NCBI RefSeq assembly: GCF_964204645.1
Contig: NC_134031.1
Span: 4,881,001 to 4,945,000 of the forward strand
Length of the DNA: 64,000 nt
Direction of reading: 5' to 3'
From: Tubulanus polymorphus
Lineage: Eukaryota > Nemertea > Palaeonemertea > Tubulaniformes > Tubulanidae
Under the pieces are notes generated by a model. The model saw only the letters and a program-made list of their open reading frames with translations. It ran no database searches and was not told the DNA's origin. Numbering within the stretch: the stretch's first letter is position 1; each line of letters opens with the position of its first letter. Positions 63,912 to 64,000 of this stretch are shown here, piece by piece. The translations under genes were made by a program, and so were the position numbers.

Positions 63912-64000
63912 GTGAGCGGTGCCCTGTGCCGCGAAAAATGAATAGCATTATTTTTTACTTCGCATGACTTGACTTACTGGACAAATCGGGAGCGGTTAAA

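Overview
This is metazoan nuclear DNA. It has spliced genes with GT-AG introns, long AT-rich introns full of short inverted-repeat elements, and a BAT2/PRRC2 gene of animal type. Repeat content and codon style suggest a marine invertebrate, perhaps a lophotrochozoan, but nothing here fixes the phylum. Layout, left to right. (1) 4834-13513 (+): seven phase-consistent exons give the C-terminal 1,111 residues of a Ser/Arg-rich scaffold-like protein ending in a PDZ domain; its 5' end is upstream. (2) 15476-18649 (-): a compact five-exon Ctr-type (SLC31, CTR2-like) copper transporter, convergent with gene 1. (3) About 19,400-62,900 (-): a complete PRRC2 homologue, 33 coding exons, 2,970 residues, with every exon phase agreeing across the chain. 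It has a 3.3 kb 3' UTR carrying six Pumilio-type motifs, and a likely 5' non-coding exon and promoter near 62.8-62.95 kb. (4) 63821-63911 (+): the first coding exon of a secreted protein running off the right edge, divergent from PRRC2. Two features of the PRRC2 introns stand out. First, they hold about 19 intact-looking box C/D snoRNA genes in five families, plus three degenerate copies, all on the host sense strand. Three families carry 12-14 nt guides to conserved rRNA sites: a SNORD36/snR47-like double guide, a SNORD77-80/snR60-like guide, and a seven-copy array against the 28S AGACCGUCGUG segment. A fourth matches a 28S segment at a position I do not recall as methylated, and the fifth is an orphan. 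Terminal stems co-vary between copies, and several copies lie about 90-100 nt upstream of the 3' splice site, as expected for intron-encoded C/D snoRNAs. Second, two nearly identical full-length DIRS-type tyrosine-recombinase retrotransposons (about 6.1 kb each) sit in introns 17 and 25 in host sense orientation. Each has intact gag, RT/RNase H and recombinase frames, 119 bp inverted terminal repeats and a textbook internal complementary region. Copy 1 landed inside the snoRNA-bearing intronic repeat, whose uninterrupted relative lies at 49.8-50.0 kb. Copy 2 landed inside an unrelated small inverted-repeat element. rRNA targets and family homologies are from memory of conserved sequences and were not searched.
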